This document shows, piece after piece, positions 22,174 through 32,411 of a DNA stretch of 64,000 bases. The notes under the pieces were generated by a model. It did no database searches and was not told the DNA's origin. It worked only from the letters and a program-made list of their open reading frames with translations. The stretch is from Adiantum capillus-veneris. Lineage: Eukaryota > Streptophyta > Polypodiopsida > Polypodiales > Pteridaceae. Where the stretch lies: NCBI GenBank assembly GCA_014529385.2, contig CM043971.1:30645709-30709708 (forward strand), given 5' to 3'. The translations under genes were made by a program, and so were the position numbers. Position 1 is the stretch's first letter. The number at the start of each line of letters is the position of its first letter.

Positions 22174-23183
22174 CTAGTAATTTTGGGTGTTTTCTTTAGC
22201 ACCTAGCAACCCAAGTCTTTTCTTTTTTTATTTTTTTTTTATTTTTTGGTCCTTTTTTTCTGACCCAGCTATAGAATAGAACGTATGATAGCTCAAAACG
22301 AGCGTCTCGGGCAGAGGGACGTGCCGTGCTTTACAGCCCTCTGTTTGGTCACTTTATGCCCTCGGAATTCCTAAAACCGTCAATTTCTAATAGGGAACTA
22401 GGCCCAAATTAGAAAGTCTAAGGGTGCAAGTGGGAAGAGAAGGGAGGAGAGTGGAGGACTTGCCCCACATGCTCTCATTCCCTCTTGAGGGGGTACGGTA
22501 TATATATCAGAGTGAGTCTAGTATATATCATAAGACTAAGGCCTAGGCATGGGCTTGGGCTCGGGCTTGGGGATCCCGATCCCGATCAAAATTTTAGTGT
22601 AGCCCCCCAGTCATTCACGCTTAAATATTTTTTTTATTTTTTTTCTTATAATTTTTTATTTTTTTATTTTTTTTATTTTTTTATTTTTTTTTGGGCGACG
22701 ACCGCGCGCGGTTTTGGTGGCCCTTTCTTGGCCACACACACTATCACCTACCTAACCTCCCAGTCAACAGCTCACAGCTCACAGACAGCTCACTACCTTA
22801 TCTACTTACTAACAGTGTTGCTAACCACTAACTAATCTACTAACTAATCTGTTAACTGCTTACTGACAGTGACCTAACTGTCCACCTACTTCCTCTCTCG
22901 CTACCTTACTATGCAAAGACTGTGTGTAGGCAAACCTTGACAGAAAACTGTGTACAGACTGTGTGCAAGCAGAAATTGCTAACTGCCTTCCTACTTATTC
23001 ATTCACTGCAAACAAGCTAACGACTACTAATTGTGCAAAGACTGTGTGCAAACAGAAAACACAACATTATGTAGAAATCACAGAACTTGCAGAAAAACAA
23101 CTCATTCCTCTTCCTCTTCTTTCCTACTACAAACAACTCATAGGAGAAGCACAAAGTGCCTCTTGGGCTTAGTGCAGGGCGAT
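22174..23183 (-). other. 5' leader of Gypsy-1
   Basis: About 1 kb between the primer-binding site and Gag. It holds a T-rich low-complexity run (22618-22692 on plus) and a CTACTTACTAAC-type imperfect repeat region (about 22780-22900). No coding frame is convincing. Confidence 0.7.
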
Positions 23184-23201
23184 TCCCCGGCAGCGGCGCC
23201 A
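23184..23201 (-). promoter_or_regulatory. Primer-binding site of Gypsy-1 (Asp tRNA)
   Basis: The minus strand reads TGGCGCCGCTGCCGGGGA, one mismatch from the complement of the 3' end of plant tRNA-Asp, four bases after the LTR end. It shows that the right-hand LTR on the map is the 5' LTR. Confidence 0.93.
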
Positions 23202-23205
23202 AAAA

Positions 23206-23444
23206 TGTGCGCTCCTTGCTGCACTATCGAAGCAAGGGCCTTGCCTAACACTGTGTGCGAGCCATAGACGGCTCCAAGCACACAACTAGCTTAACTAGTA
23301 AGCTCAAAAGAGGGCAATGGTGTGTCACTCACCGCTCTATGCTCCTGCCGTGGAGGATTCCTCGCCGCGAAGAAGAAGGAGACGCCGCTACGTCGCGCTC
23401 AACCGCTTCACCGCCGTCGTGCCGCCGCAATGCTCGATCGCACG

Positions 23445-23503
<59 letters not shown>

Positions 23504-23504
23504 T

Positions 23505-23535
<31 letters not shown>

Positions 23536-23846
23536 ACACACACGAGGAGGTGAAGAAGAAGAAGATGGAGATGGAGATGGAGCAAGAGCACTCTTCTATT
23601 GCACAAATGAGAGAATGACTGAAATTTAGGTTTAGTTGGCTTTTATATGAGCTCACCCCATTCACACTTGGGCGCCCATGCTTAGCCAACTAATCCCTTG
23701 AATGTCCCAGTTAGAGTGCACCTCTCATCGGCGATCACTCTTACCCTTTTTCTATTGGTCCGACAAGCCCGGTACCTGACTCTACCAAATACATAATACA
23801 CGTCCGTCGTAGGTGATGGGGTGTCCGTGAGCCGTGAGGGTTAACA
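23206..23846 (-). repeat. 5' LTR of Gypsy-1
   Basis: Same ends as the partner LTR (TGTTAACC ... GCACA on the minus strand), with a shorter (CT)n(CA)n tract at about 23446-23543 and a TATA box equivalent near 23640-23652. Confidence 0.97.
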
Positions 23847-23851
23847 CATGC

Positions 23852-24660
23852 ACGTTTTGGTCATCTGAATTTTGCCAGTTTACTGAGTTTGCAAAAAACT
23901 GATATAGTTGCTCCTGGTTGTTTCTAAAGAATGGTTCAGTTCGGGCCACATGCAGGTTGCAGCTTGTGCATAGTGATGTTTGTGGGCCCATGCAAACTCT
24001 GTCCTTGGGTAATTACCTTTACTTCATGACTTTCATTGATGATTACTCCAGGCATGCATGGGTATTTCCGCTAAAAGCGAAGTCCTATGTGCTTCAAACA
24101 ATTTTTGGCTATGGCTGAAAATGTCTCGAAATGTACTATGGGCATCCTCCGTTCCGATCGAGGGGGGGAGTATATGTCTCATGAATTTAATGCATTTCTG
24201 GCTAGTCGTGGGATAAAACACCAATGTACAGTGCCTTATACACCTCATCAAAATGGTGTTCTGAGAGGAAAAACAGGTCACTTACAGAAATGGCACAATG
24301 TATGGTCAAAAGTCAAGCTTTTCCGCATTCTTTTTGGCTTGAGTCCATTGGCTTGAGTCCATCATGTGTGCCACTTATGTACTAAATAGGTGTCCTACGA
24401 AAGCTTTGCAGTCTATTACTCCATATGAAGCATGGCATGATAGAAAGCCTTCTATTGAGCACATGCGTGTTTTTGGTTGTTTGGCATTGCTTTGGTGCCA
24501 CAAACACAACGTAGAAAATTTGATGACAAGGCTGTCAAATGTGTTTTTGTTGGTTATAGTGTTGAAAGCAAAGGTTACAGGTTGTATCATCCACAAACAA
24601 AATGAATTTTGGTTTCATGGGATGTAGTGTTTGTGGAAGATTCTGTTCAACCCTTGCTGT
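23852..24660 (+). pseudogene. Copia-1 integrase
   Basis: Resumes after Gypsy-1 in the frame that ended at LWH: a GH-containing zinc motif and LLSLQKTDIV, then the catalytic core (LVHSDVCGPMQTLSLGNYLY, FIDDYSRHAWVFPLK, LRSDRGGEYMS). The third acidic residue is damaged: the segment after PYTPHQNGV reads LRGKTGH where AERKNRT is usual. Several frameshifts follow up to about 24640. Stops in the segment confirm a pseudogene. Confidence 0.9.
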
Positions 24661-25019
24661 CATGTACTAGAGACAGTAATGTAAGCTCACAGGACATTTA
24701 TGACACTTTGTTGCGTCTTTTCAGTGGTGGAAATACAAATGTAAGTTCCAATGAGGCAAATGTACAGCCTATGGGGGTTTCGTAAAATGTTACAGATCAG
24801 CCTATACTGATGCAGATGTACATGATGTACTTGATGAGGAAAGGGTTGAAAATGAGCAGGCTAGAGGTATGCCAAAATGGCTGGTGCACACTTTGTGTGA
24901 CAGTAAATTGGATGCACCTTTGTCTAGTTGTACTCGTTCAGGCTCTCGCCGTCCATCTTATGCATCGGATTGTTATGCTTTGGCTATGTTTAGCTTACAT
25001 GATGTTGAGGAGCCTCTGA

Positions 25020-25662
25020 CTTTTGATGAAGCACAAAATTCAGAAAATTGGATGGCTGCCATGCAATCAAAATATGATGCACTTATAGAGAATGACACAT
25101 GGACTTTATGTGATTTGCCTCCTGGCAAAAAGGCCATTGGTACGAAGTGGGTTTACAAGTTGAAACGCAAGTCGGATGGTGAGATCGATCGCCATAAGGC
25201 TCGACTTGTTGCAAAGGGTTATGCATAGCAAAAAGGCATAGATTATGAAGAGACCTTTGCTCCCACTTGTCGTATGACTATTGTGCGTTTTCTATGTGCA
25301 TTGGCAGCTCATTTTGGTTGGGACGTACATCAATCAGACCTTGTTACTGCTTTCTTGAATGGTGACATTTTTGAGGAAGTTTATGTAACGCAGCCTCGCG
25401 GTTTTGTCAAGAAAGGACACGAGGACAAAGTGTGCAAATGTAACAAGGCTTTGTATGGGTTGAAGCAATCTCCTCGTGCTTGGTATGAGAAAGCTGACAC
25501 TCATTTGGTCAAACAAGGCTTTTGTAACAGTCCAACAGAAAGCACGTTGTATGTAAAGCGTGAGGGTGATGTACTTCTCATTGTGGTTCTTTATGTAGAT
25601 GATTTGCTGATCACTGGACCAAATGAGAGACATATTGCTGAATTTAAGGCCAATTTGAATGC
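25020..25662 (+). pseudogene. Copia-1 reverse transcriptase, 5' part
   Basis: RT runs from LTFDEAQNSENWMAAMQSKY through TKWVYKLKRKSDG. It is broken by TAG at 25226-25228 (usual Q), then continues DLVTAFLNGDIFEEVYV, ALYGLKQSPRAWYEK and the catalytic VLYVDDLLITG. It stops at the MITE insertion (25663) and resumes in frame at 25917. Confidence 0.93.
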
Positions 25663-25907
25663 CCAGGGGGTTCACCTTACAGAGTATGTAACCTATCACG
25701 TGAGTTCAACAAAACGGTATTTAAATTCCTTAAAACTTACCGAAATAAATTTACATAAGGATATGTTTTTTACAAAATCTCAAAAAATTTATAGAATTTA
25801 AAAGAAAAGGGTTCATTATATTTCCTAGAAAATTCATAGAATAGGGATTTTAGAAAAAGATCCTGAACGCATGTGATATAGTGATCTTAATATAGTGAAC
25901 CCCCGGG
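25663..25907. mobile_element. 245-bp Mutator-like MITE inside Copia-1 RT
   Basis: Flanked by a perfect 9-bp target duplication TTTGAATGC (25654-25662 and 25908-25916), the length typical of Mutator-like transposons. Terminal inverted repeats: CCAGGGGGTTCAC at the left and the complement of CCCGGGGGTTCAC at the right, 12 of 13 matching. The interior is AT-rich and non-coding. Removing it with one target copy restores the RT frame exactly. Confidence 0.92.
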
Positions 25908-25916
25908 TTTGAATGC

Positions 25917-26802
25917 TACTTTCAGGATGAAAGATTTGGGGTTGTTGCATCATTATTTGGACATACAGTTTAAGCAGTGTGATGGTGGTATTTCCTTGTG
26001 TCAGAAAAGTTACATAGAGACATTGCTATGTAAGTTTGGACTTGAGGATTGCAAACCTATTGCCACTCCCATGGAAACAGGTTTGAAGTTGAGTCTACAT
26101 GATGCTGGCGATCGTGCTCATGTCACTCTTTACCAAACTACTGTTGGCTGCCTCATTTATGTATGAAACATGAGGCCAGATATTCAGTTTGCAGTCTCAC
26201 AGGTCAGCAGATTTATGCATAGCCCAGGGTCTGAGCATTGGCAGGTTGTCAAGAGGATTTTTTGCTACCTTAGTGGCACTTTACATCTTGGCTTGTTTTA
26301 TCCCAAGGGGGGATCATTGCCGCCAGATTTACATGCTTTTTCGGACTCGGATTGGGCTGGTTGTTTTGACACGCGAGTGTCCACAAGTGGTTTTTGTTTC
26401 ATGCTTGGCAGTTCATGTATATCATGGTTGAGCAAGAAGCAAGCTACTGTGGCCACTTCGAGTTGTGAGGCTGAGTACAAGGCAGTTTTCATAGCTACCA
26501 TTGAGTGTGTATGGCTCAAACGCTTTCTGGTTGATTTGGGTGTTGGACAAGACACTGCCAACACTATCTACACTGACACTCAGAGTGCATTGGAAGTTGG
26601 GAGGAACCCAGTTTTTCATGCTCGCACAAAGCACATTGAGGTGCATTACCACTATGTCAGGGAGAGGCTCTCAGCAGGAGAGATCAGCTTGGCTTATGTG
26701 CCAACACAGGACAACCTTGCAGATCTTTTCACAAAGGCATTGTCTCGTGAGAAGCTCGAAGCTTTCCGCAAAGCTTTGGGCTTACTCCTCTTTGTGGAAT
26801 GA
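25917..26802 (+). pseudogene. Copia-1 RT C-terminus and RNase H
   Basis: Continues with FRMKDLGLLHHYLDIQ and KPIATPMETGLKL. A TGA at 26164-26166 interrupts just before MRPDIQFAVSQVSRFM. RNase H has FSDSDWAGCFDTRVSTSGFC, SSCEAEYKA and the TDTQSALEV active-site block, then HARTKHIEVHYH and the end at 26800. Apart from that stop this part is well preserved. Confidence 0.93.
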
Positions 26803-26854
26803 TCAGGGCATGGCACTTCCCTTTACTCATGTGCCAGCTCTCGTTCACCGCATC

Positions 26855-26869
26855 ACTTTAGGGGGGATT
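26855..26869 (+). promoter_or_regulatory. Polypurine tract of Copia-1
   Basis: The purine run GGGGGGA lies just before the 3' LTR start at 26870. Confidence 0.7.
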
Positions 26870-27092
26870 TGCTACCATATACATGTGGTAGTGATGTGTG
26901 TGAACACACTAGGACCGCCGGGGCATTTTTTCCCTCTTTAGGAGGTTTTCCCCCTCGTGCACTGTATATACGCCCATCACTCTAGGGCTATCTATATTTC
27001 CATAGCACACCAAGTAACACACTCTCTATTGTGTGCCTTAAGCTTCCTTCGTCTTCTCCAAGCTGTGTGCATTTCTCTGCAACCCTAATTCC

Positions 27093-27096
<4 letters not shown>
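26870..27096 (+). repeat. 3' LTR of Copia-1
   Basis: Starts TGCTACCATATACA and matches the 5' LTR over all 227 bp with about 12 differences. The last bases read CCAATG instead of CCAACA. Confidence 0.93.
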
Positions 27097-27128
<32 letters not shown>

Positions 27129-27265
27129 ATTAATCAATCGCATGCATCTAAATTCTCATTAGACCTCCCTAAAGGCCATCCAATAGGATTTAGGCACAGC
27201 ATGAGGGCAGCATGGGGAGGTGCTTGACATGTGTCCTTAATGCCTCTTGAGCCTTGGCTTGCCTT

Positions 27266-27326
<61 letters not shown>

Positions 27327-27683
27327 CTCTCTCATGCCCCTACCTTTAGGGCTCGCCCCCTCCTTTGTAGGGATGATCTTTGACTTGCAAACCTCAAGCA
27401 CCTTGGTCATCAAGCATGAAAAGCACCTCAAGCACCTAAGGTCTTTAATGAAGCTAACCCTAAGGTCTTTTAAGCTCCATTATCTGCTCGTTTCTCTTTG
27501 GTAGACCATCTCCTTTTTGGACCCTTACTGAGATGTAGACTTCTCCCCTTTTGGTCCCGTGCTGAGATAGGTCTAAAAGCACATATTTATATTCTAACTC
27601 TTGTTCCCATGCATTTTACCACATGAAATGACCAGTTTAATATGAGAAAATCATTCGAGATAGGTAGATATTAGATTTTATGA
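27097..27683. repeat. Dispersed repeat, block B, right part
   Basis: Continues the GA tract (27097-27124), then GCTTAATTAATCAATCGCATG and onward, matching block A from 821 to 1561. A shorter (TG)n is at 27268-27325, and the segment equivalent to 1170-1310 is deleted. It ends at AGATTTTATGACA like block A. Confidence 0.85.
27268..27325. repeat. (TG)n microsatellite in block B
   Basis: About 29 GT units at the position of the longer tract in block A. Confidence 0.95.
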
Positions 27684-28726
27684 CACAACTCCACCTGTCC
27701 AAAACCGGTACACCTGTGAATCTACAACCTTGGTGTAATCACGTGTATTTGTATATGTCATACATGACAAAAACATGCACAAATCTTGTGCATAAACCTC
27801 TCTGAAATGATCCACACAATCATACATGAGCACAAATCATGGGCTGCATAATAGCCCGACACACTACCTTATTGGTTGGAAATCTTGTCGGGCACATAAG
27901 GAGGTCAACCACCTGCAGTGTCATGGCCAAAAACTATGTGTCTTGATTGTCGATTGCATCTCTAATGCGCTCCACCTATATATCTTTTGCCGTCGGTAAG
28001 AAGTGCCAAACCTCCCTTGATGGATGATCGTGTGTTTTGATGCCAAGAGCTTTATGTGTCGAGTTCCGATGAACCTACAAATGTAGACCACCCTACAATT
28101 TGATGCAAATATCTCCCACATTTGCTAAAAATTTGGAAAACTTTCTTCTACAAAGTTTTAGCACTCAAAAAATCAATCAAGAACATGTGAAACTTGCTGA
28201 AATGAGCAATTTAAATAGGGTAAAACAAATCTACAAACATGATTGAATTTTGTGCTGCAAAACTTTTTGTATACATCCCAAATGCTCCTATGAACCAAAT
28301 GCAAGCTCATATGTGCTCCTATACACACTGTGAGCTAAAATAAAGCTCACCTAATGCTTGTTCACTCTACCCTACTCTAGATCTGAGTGACCTCACTTGC
28401 ACCAAGCTCCAAAATGGCCACCTAATCATCACTCATGCACCAATGATTGCATGCCACAAAGTGATATCTCTCTACAATGAGCTCATCGTGTAGAACTATG
28501 CTCTAATACAAATTGAAAGAGCACGTGTGCAGATGCATTCATGCGAGAGAGAGGAAGGAGATGATGGAGATTGTGTGCGGGTAGAGCTTACCTCTCATGT
28601 AAAAGACCGAGAGAGCCCCTTATTCTTGTATATGTACAAAGAAGAAGGAGAAAGTAAGTGGATAGTTGGACATTGTGTCTAGTCCGGGGGGTAAGGTACA
28701 CCGCCTTTACCCCAATAGGTCCTTGT
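27684..28726. other. Unassigned repeat-like region
   Basis: No convincing gene. On the minus strand, GTATTAGAGC (about 28498-28507) resembles a decayed copia primer-binding site next to a sequence beginning GAAAGAGCACGTG. The region may be an old minus-strand copia leader and LTR, but no domain confirms this. Confidence 0.3.
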
Positions 28727-28895
28727 TGGGATTGCCTAGGAGTAGTTCTCCTTCAAAAAAGAAACACTATTGCAGATAAGAGTCGCCATTTTCACTTTGA
28801 AGAGGTGATCCTTGGCATTTATGAAAAACAGCTTAGATGTCTTACACGCCTTACATACATGGAAGCACTATCGTCTTGGGACATGTGACATTATA
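28727..28895 (+). pseudogene. Fragment of a gypsy RNase H
   Basis: One frame reads VVLLQKRNTIADKSRHF and LGIYEKQLR, then the +1 frame reads LHTWKHYRLG. This is the RNase H block of chromovirus-type Pol (compare KELLAVLHALETWKHYLLG in Gypsy-2). It joins copia sequence abruptly near 28905. Confidence 0.6.
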
Positions 28896-28904
28896 CATAT
28901 GAAA

Positions 28905-29121
28905 CATCTAGGTCTCAAGTACTTCATGGATCTTCATCTCTTAGCAAAAGTATGCAACAAAAAATCTTAAAGTATCCGGGATGATGGATTGTAAAGCTGT
29001 GACCACTCTAATGGAGGTGAATGTGAAACTCTCTGTGGAGGATTCTTCTCCCTTCATCAACATCAAGAAGTATAGGAAGCTTGTGGAAAGTTTGATTTTC
29101 TTGTGTAATACTAGACCAAGA
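28905..29121 (+). pseudogene. Copia-4 RT fragment, left of the Copia-3 insertion
   Basis: Reads MMDCKAVTTLMEVNVKLS, then INIKKYRKLVESLIFLCNTR, the copia RT C-terminal block before (N)TRPD. It is cut by Copia-3 at 29122 and resumes at 45462 with the RNase H-side sequence, supporting one pre-existing element. Confidence 0.75.
29117..29121. repeat. Target-site duplication of Copia-3, left copy
   Basis: CAAGA, repeated exactly at 45457-45461. Confidence 0.9.
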
Positions 29122-29319
29122 TGTTGGGATTCAGGCCAACTGGCCGGACATCCCACTTACTACTAACCCATCTACTAACTTATCCTATGTATACACTTAT
29201 CTTTAATACAACAGAATAAGGAGTTGCAACAGGATAACGTTGTTGGGCGCTCCACCCAAAGCAGGTCTCCCTCTCTGCTCTCACACTTGCACTCGCACAC
29301 GCTTCTCGCGGCACCTTCA
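29122..29319 (+). repeat. 5' LTR of Copia-3
   Basis: 198 bp with a short CT-rich run. The primer-binding site that belongs to it lies at 34905, beyond the inserted Copia-2. Confidence 0.93.
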
Positions 29320-29320
29320 A

Positions 29321-29963
29321 TGTTAAGTATGGAGCCTGATTTACCCTTGTAATTTTCTGTGGTAAAAGCGCACATTTGTAAGGCCCCCATTATGAGGAGA
29401 AGCCATCGTGCGTGAAGGTAAATCACTCACCGGAAACCAAAATTTTCACAGTCAAAAACCAGAGGCAACTTTAGGGGCCTTGGGGGGGCTTCAAACTTTT
29501 TTTTCCCTCGTCGGAATATTATGGCCGGACGGCGGCCGGAAAGTGGTCGGAAAACAACCGTCGGTTGGCTGGTGGCCGGTAGTCAATGGCCGGTGGTCGA
29601 AAGTCAATGGCTGGTGGCGGTGGCCGAATTCAAAAGCGGACTTGTCTTCTCAAGGGAGGCCACACATGGGCGGATTGGAGGGTCCGATTTGGACTTATCT
29701 ACACAAGGGCGGCTACACATGGCTGCCTCTCATGAGAGAGGGCAGCCCTTTTGGCCTATAAAAGGAGGCCATTTCTACACACATTTCATAGTGTGAAGTT
29801 GATGCAACAAGGTGAGTGTGAGGTGGTGAGAGTGAAGCAAGGCGGGAGCTCCATTAAGGGTATAATCCCTTTGTAAACTACTTCTTGTTTTGAAGTACTA
29901 AAGCCATTGAGTGGCTGCTTTTGCGTGGACGTAGCCCACATTGGGTGAACCACGTATATCGTG

Positions 29964-30020
<57 letters not shown>

Positions 30021-30104
30021 CTATAATCTCATGTATGTAAATCTGTCTCTCTCCATTAAGTAATCTACTCAATTATCTATTTAGCTACGTCTTATTTCCT
30101 AACA
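29321..30104 (+). repeat. 5' LTR of Copia-2
   Basis: Starts TGTTAAGTATGGAGCC, ends CCTAACA. TATA box CCTATAAAAGG at about 29755-29765, (CT)n at about 29968-30017. An imperfect GGCCGGTGG/CGGCCGG repeat lies around 29522-29625. Confidence 0.95.
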
Positions 30105-30106
30105 AC

Positions 30107-30118
30107 TGATATCAGAGC
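30107..30118 (+). promoter_or_regulatory. Primer-binding site of Copia-2
   Basis: TGATATCAGAGC, one change from the initiator-Met consensus TGGTATCAGAGC, two bases after the LTR. Confidence 0.9.
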
Positions 30119-30177
30119 AAGGTTTGCTCGTAGCTAAATTATCTCAAGGAAAGGATTCCTTGAATTGAGTGGGAGTT

Positions 30178-31041
30178 ATGGCGGAGGAAGGGAAGCTCAA
30201 GATTGAGAAGTTCAACGGCAAAAACTACCAACATTGGAAGATGCATATTGAAGACTATCTCTACCAGAAGGACCTCTATTTGCCACTAGGCAGTCTTGCG
30301 AAGAAGCCCGCAACAATGGCAAATGAAGCATGGATTGTCCTTGATCGAAAGACACTGGGAACAATCCGGTTAAGCTTGGCGTCAACGGTGGCCTTCAATG
30401 TTTCGGAGATGAAGACCACGGAGGACTTGATGAAGTCACTTGACGACTTCTACGAGAAACCATCGGCATCCAATAAGGTATTTCTTATGAAGCGCTTGTT
30501 CAATCTAAAGATGGCAGAGAATGGTTCAGTTGCAGAACACCTAAATGACTTTAACACAAACATAAGTCAACTTCGATCGGTGAAAATCAATTTCGATGAC
30601 GAAGTGCGAGCTCTCCTTATACTATCATCTCTACCAGATAGTTGGGACAGTCTTGTGATGGCTGTAAGTAATTCTATTTCTGGCACAAATACTCTTAAGT
30701 TTGATGATGTTGTGGGTGTTCTCCTAAGCGAGGAAATACGAAGGAGAAGCACAGGAGAATCATCAAGTGCTGCATTGTCAGTGGAAACAAGAGGAAGGCC
30801 TAAGGAGAGGTTCAAAAACCAAAAGGGTCGTGATCGCTCAAGGCGGAGCAAGTCACGCACAAAGTCAGTTCTTGAATGTTGGAACTGCGGCAAGAAGGGC
30901 CACGTCAAGAAGGATTGTTGGTCCAAGAAGAAGAAGGAGACAGAGTCTCAAGACAACAAGCCAACATCGGAGGTCAATGTGGCAGGTAAAGTAGAGCAAG
31001 ATGCTCTAATTCTCTCATTAGACAATGTGTCTAATTCCTAG
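30178..31041 (+). CDS. Copia-2 Gag
   Basis: An ATG at 30178 opens MAEEGKLKIEKFNGKNYQHW, the typical copia capsid start. Then come DLMKSLDDFYEKPSASNKVF and the SLPDSWDSLVMAVSNS block, a basic Arg/Ser/Lys stretch, and one CCHC knuckle, CWNCGKKGHVKKDC (about 30877-30918). A TAG at 31039 replaces the Trp that normally precedes the protease IVDSGA motif, so Pol now lies beyond a stop. Confidence 0.93.
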   Translation: MAEEGKLKIEKFNGKNYQHWKMHIEDYLYQKDLYLPLGSLAKKPATMANEAWIVLDRKTLGTIRLSLASTVAFNVSEMKTTEDLMKSLDDFYEKPSASNKVFLMKRLFNLKMAENGSVAEHLNDFNTNISQLRSVKINFDDEVRALLILSSLPDSWDSLVMAVSNSISGTNTLKFDDVVGVLLSEEIRRRSTGESSSAALSVETRGRPKERFKNQKGRDRSRRSKSRTKSVLECWNCGKKGHVKKDCWSKKKKETESQDNKPTSEVNVAGKVEQDALILSLDNVSNS

Positions 31042-32411
31042 ATAGTAGATTCCGGGGCTTCATTCCATGTGACACCACACAAGCAACATTTCCAAGACTA
31101 CACCAAAGGTAATTTTGGGTATGTATACTTGGGAGATGATGAATCTTGTGAGATTGTCGGCAAACTGCTAACGGAAATGAATGGAAGCTTAAAGATGTTA
31201 GGCATGTTCCTTCTCTTCGCAAAAATTTAATCTCTACAGGACAATTGGACGATGAATGTCACAACATTGCATTTGGAAACAAACGGTGGAAGATCTCAAA
31301 GGGATCTTTGGTGGTTGCCAAGGGAGAAAAGGTCGGTACACTTTACTTGTGTACTGTTAGCACGCAACCTTCAGCTTGTGCAGCAACTACAAAAGTTGAC
31401 AGTGCAATGTGGCACTACCGGCTTGGGCATATGAGTGCCAAAGGAATGCAAATCCTTCAAACAAAGAAGCTTCGACCAAGTTTGAAAGAAGTGGACTTAG
31501 AGTTCTGTGAAGATTGTGTTTATGGTAAACAAAAGAGGGTAAAATTTCAAAATTCAGGAAATGAAAGAAAAAATAAAAAACTTGAGTTGGTTCATTCTGA
31601 TGTTTGGGGTCCTGCAAGTACACCATCACTTGGTGGCTCATTGTACTATATAACATTCATAGACGATGTGACTAGAAAAACATGGGTTTATGTCATGAAG
31701 AATAAATCCGATGTATTTTCCATATTTCAAAGGTGGAAAGCCTTTGTGGAAAATGAAACAAGTACCAAGGTTAAATGCCTCAGATCCGACAATGGAGGTG
31801 AATATTGCAGCCAAGCTTTTGAAAGATTTTGTGCTAGCAATGGCATTCGGAGGCAAAGGACAACCCCAAGGACACCTCAGCAAAATGGTATTTCAGAAAG
31901 GATGAACAGGACAATCATGGAGCGAGCACGAAGCATGTGGCTACATGCAGGCCTACCGCTTGAGCTTTGGGCGGAAGCTGTAAGTACGTTTGTGTACTTA
32001 ATCAATCGGTCACCCTCAATGGCATTGGATGGGGGAGTTCCAGAGGAGGCATGGACAGGTAAACCGGTGAATTATGCATTTCTCAAAGTGTTTGGGTGTG
32101 AGGATTTCATGCACATAGATAGAAGCCTAAGATCAAAGCTAGATGCAAAGTCCAAAAAGTGTTTCTTCATTGGCTATGGAGAAGGTGACTTTGGGTATCG
32201 CCTATGGAATCTTGAAGATGGTAAAATCTTACGAAGTAGGGATGTAATTTTTAACGAACAAAATATGTACAAAGATTACTTGGAAAGAAAACAAACAAAA
32301 GAAACAGGTGATGAGTACATGGAGCTTGAGGACGATGAAGACTCAAGGACTGCAAACGGTGACAATGTGCAACAACGTCAACCAAATGAGGAGCCTCAAC
32401 CTATTCCTTGA
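31042..32411 (+). pseudogene. Copia-2 protease and integrase
   Basis: Begins IVDSGASFHVTPH (protease active site), shifts frame near 31180, then DVRHVPSLRKNLIS and the pre-integrase WHYRLGHMSAKGMQIL zinc motif. The integrase core has LVHSDVWGPASTPSLGGSLY, LRSDNGGEYCS and QQNGISERMNRT, so all three acidic residues are present. It ends at TGA 32409 (usual Arg in RRSTRASRPP). Confidence 0.94.
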
